A stretch of 64,000 nt of DNA, from positions 248,001-312,000 of the forward strand of contig NZ_JAINWL010000002.1 in assembly GCF_021021475.1 (NCBI RefSeq), written 5' to 3'. The notes beneath the pieces are model-generated. The model had not been told where the DNA came from and made no database searches. It worked only from the letters and a program-made list of their open reading frames with translations. Below are positions 62,033 through 64,000 of this stretch, in pieces. This DNA is from Citromicrobium bathyomarinum. Its GTDB lineage: Bacteria; Pseudomonadota; Alphaproteobacteria; Sphingomonadales; Sphingomonadaceae. How positions within the stretch are numbered: the stretch's first letter is position 1; the number at the start of each line of letters is the position of its first letter. Made by a program: the position numbers and the translations under genes.

Positions 62033-64000
62033 ATGCGTTCTTCTTCCGTTTCCATCCTCCGTCTCGTCTTGCTCGGCACCGCCGCGCTGTCGCCCGTCGC
62101 CGCCCTCGCCCAGGCCCCGGTCGAGCCTGCCGATGAAGCCACCGGCGAGGAGGAAATCACCGAAGAAACCGGCAACATGATCGTTGTCACCGCGCAGAAG
62201 ATCGAACAGCGCGCGCTCGACGTGCCGATCACCATCAGCGCCCTGAGCGGAGATCAGATTGCCAATCTGGGCGTCACCGATCTCGACGAGCTGTCGAACT
62301 ATGTCCCCGGCCTCAACATCCAGGAACAGAGCGCCAACAACCCCGGCATCGTCATCCGCGGCATCACTTCGGACAGCGGTTCGGCCCAGCAGGGGCCGCG
62401 CGTGACGCTCTATTACAACGGCGTCGATATCTCGCGCTCGCGCGGGTCGTACCAGGCGATCTACGATCTGGAGCGCGTCGAGGTCATCAAGGGCCCGCAG
62501 GCGACCCTGTTCGGCACCGCCAGCGCTGTCGGCGCGATCAGCCTCGTCTCCGCCAAGCCGAAGCCCGGCTTCTCCGCCGAGATGACCGGCGGCTACGGCA
62601 ATTACGACGCCACGCTGCTGTCGGGCTTCGTCAACGCAGGGTCGGATGTGATCGCGGGCCGCGTGGCATTCGAATGGCGCAAGCGTGATGGCTACGTCGA
62701 GAACCTCGCGACCAATCAGGACGAAGAGCTTTACGCCAAGGACCAGTTCGGCGTTCGCGGATCGCTGCGCTTCACGCCCAGCCCCTTCGTGACTGTCGAC
62801 CTGGTCGGCACCTACGACCAGCAGCGCAATGGCGGCACGCCGTTCATCTCGGGCACGTTCCCGGCCTTTGCCGGAGCGCCGGGTGGCCCGGCCAACGCTT
62901 TCGAACCCGCGAACCTCGCCGGTTCGCCTTATTCGGCGGCGGCGCTGGGCGATGACCAGCTGGGCCTCAACCGCGAAGTCTACGACATCAACCTGACCGC
63001 ACAGGTGGAACTGAACGACTCGCTCACCTTCACTACAGTGAACGGCTACCGCGAATTCGACAGCGCCGAGGTGTTCGACGCCGACGGCTCGGCAGCGCCG
63101 TTCCTCGAATTCGCGGAAATCGCGACCGGGCACCAGTTCAGCCACGAAGGCCGCTTCAGCTATGCGGACCCGAGCTGGCGCGCGTCGTTCGGCTGGAACG
63201 TTTTTGCCGAGAAGGGACGCCAAAACGTGCCTTTCTCCACCGAAGAGGGTACCTTCCTGCAGTGCCTGAGCTCGCTGTTCGGTGCGCCGCTGATCCCCGG
63301 CATTCCTTGTGTTGCGCCTGACGGTAGCGTGCCTGCCAGCGTGGTGACCCAGCTTGCGACGGGTGGCGCAGCGACCGCGATTCCCTACGCTTCCGTGTTC
63401 GAGAACCAGGGCACAAACACCAGCTATTCGATGTTCGGCGACGTGACCTACATCCCGACCCCGAGCATCGAACTGACGGCGGGTGCGCGGATCCTGATCG
63501 AGGAGCGCAAGTCGGGCTTCACCGCCACGGTGCCCAATTCGGTGCTGAGCGGCGCGCCGCTGATCCCCGGTCAGGTCGACACCGGCGGGCAGACCATCAC
63601 CGGTGAAGACAGCTTTACCGCCGTGCTGCCGCGCTTCAACATCCTCTATCGCATCAATCCGTTCGTAAACGTGTTCGCGACGGTCTCGAAGGGCCGCCGT
63701 TCGCCGGTGGTGCCGGTCAATGCAGGCGGTGTGCAGCCCGTCATCCCCGAGGAAACCGTGTGGAACTATGAAGGCGGCCTGAAGCTGGGCGCCGGACCGA
63801 TCTCCGGATCGCTGGGGGTCTATTATCAGGTCTACGACAACTTCCAGGTTTCCGTGGCAGACCCCGACAACCTCGGCTCCTTCATCACCGCCAGCGCGGG
63901 TTCGGCATCGAACCTGGGTGTCGAGGCGGAACTCGCGGTGCAGGCGACCGACTGGCTGAGTATTTTCGGCAATGTCGGCTATATCAGCGGCGGGATCGAC
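62033..64000 (+). CDS. TonB-dependent outer-membrane receptor, cut by right edge
   Basis: 656 codons are visible. A signal peptide ends near AALAQ. The plug domain starts MIVVTAQKIEQRALDVPITISALSG (TonB-box-like MIVVTAQK), then ELSNYVPGLNIQEQ and VEVIKGPQATLFGTASAVGAISLVSAKP. The barrel follows with alternating strands and continues beyond the window. These receptors import iron complexes, vitamins, sugars or aromatic compounds; the substrate is not visible. The group QRALDVPITI is typical of sphingomonad receptors. Confidence 0.96.
   Translation, partial: MRSSSVSILRLVLLGTAALSPVAALAQAPVEPADEATGEEEITEETGNMIVVTAQKIEQRALDVPITISALSGDQIANLGVTDLDELSNYVPGLNIQEQSANNPGIVIRGITSDSGSAQQGPRVTLYYNGVDISRSRGSYQAIYDLERVEVIKGPQATLFGTASAVGAISLVSAKPKPGFSAEMTGGYGNYDATLLSGFVNAGSDVIAGRVAFEWRKRDGYVENLATNQDEELYAKDQFGVRGSLRFTPSPFVTVDLVGTYDQQRNGGTPFISGTFPAFAGAPGGPANAFEPANLAGSPYSAAALGDDQLGLNREVYDINLTAQVELNDSLTFTTVNGYREFDSAEVFDADGSAAPFLEFAEIATGHQFSHEGRFSYADPSWRASFGWNVFAEKGRQNVPFSTEEGTFLQCLSSLFGAPLIPGIPCVAPDGSVPASVVTQLATGGAATAIPYASVFENQGTNTSYSMFGDVTYIPTPSIELTAGARILIEERKSGFTATVPNSVLSGAPLIPGQVDTGGQTITGEDSFTAVLPRFNILYRINPFVNVFATVSKGRRSPVVPVNAGGVQPVIPEETVWNYEGGLKLGAGPISGSLGVYYQVYDNFQVSVADPDNLGSFITASAGSASNLGVEAELAVQATDWLSIFGNVGYISGGID

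Overview
The window is a GC-rich, gene-dense chromosomal segment from an alphaproteobacterium of the order Sphingomonadales, most likely a member of the Erythrobacteraceae. This placement is an inference. It rests on a carotenoid operon (crtY-crtI-crtB), a LOV-HWE histidine kinase of the short type known from Erythrobacter litoralis, MipA and TonB-dependent outer-membrane proteins, a his-tol/pal block, and several promoters of the alphaproteobacterial EcfG type (GGAAC-N16/17-CGTT). No rRNA, tRNA, CRISPR array, insertion sequence or prophage was recognised.

Layout. 1-9 kb: DinB (cut by the left edge), a Bcr/CflA-type MFS exporter, a biotin-containing acyl-CoA carboxylase subunit, and a carotenoid operon with a LOG-family gene inserted between crtI and crtB. 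9-22 kb: MipA, an autoregulated HTH/membrane-protein pair with a triple operator, secreted peptidases and an amidohydrolase, AbgT, and thiC behind a TPP riboswitch. 22.4-24.9 kb: a low-GC insert carrying a P-loop ATPase gene split by a 10-bp tandem duplication, beside an AbrB-Doc toxin-antitoxin pair. 25-38 kb: many small lipoproteins and stress proteins, cspA, a LOV kinase with a receiver-only regulator, S41 and M19 peptidases, and a DUF2945/DUF3008 stress trio. 38-48 kb: dapD and an acyl-CoA dehydrogenase cluster with an APH-type kinase, alcohol dehydrogenase, GPH-type transporter and SDR. 48-59 kb: gmk, sspB, hisB-hisH-hisA-(small membrane gene)-hisF-hisE-HIT, and ybgC-tolQ-tolR-tolA-tolB-pal. 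59-64 kb: a J-domain protein, a lower-GC pair made of a small secreted protein and an HExxH protein with RTX-like C-terminus, and a TonB-dependent receptor running off the right edge.

The main themes are these. Six well-matched EcfG-type promoters precede stress or envelope genes and the LOV kinase itself, which suggests a light-connected general stress regulon. Palindromic intergenic repeats of several families are scattered through the window. Several sit inside operons and provide the Shine-Dalgarno sequence of the next gene, and one is a perfect 29-bp inverted repeat inside a coupled mini-ORF between tolQ and tolR. The best candidates for undescribed biology are the split ATPase at 22.6-23.9 kb and the predicted metallopeptidase with its possible TIMP/NTR-like partner at 60.1-61.8 kb.
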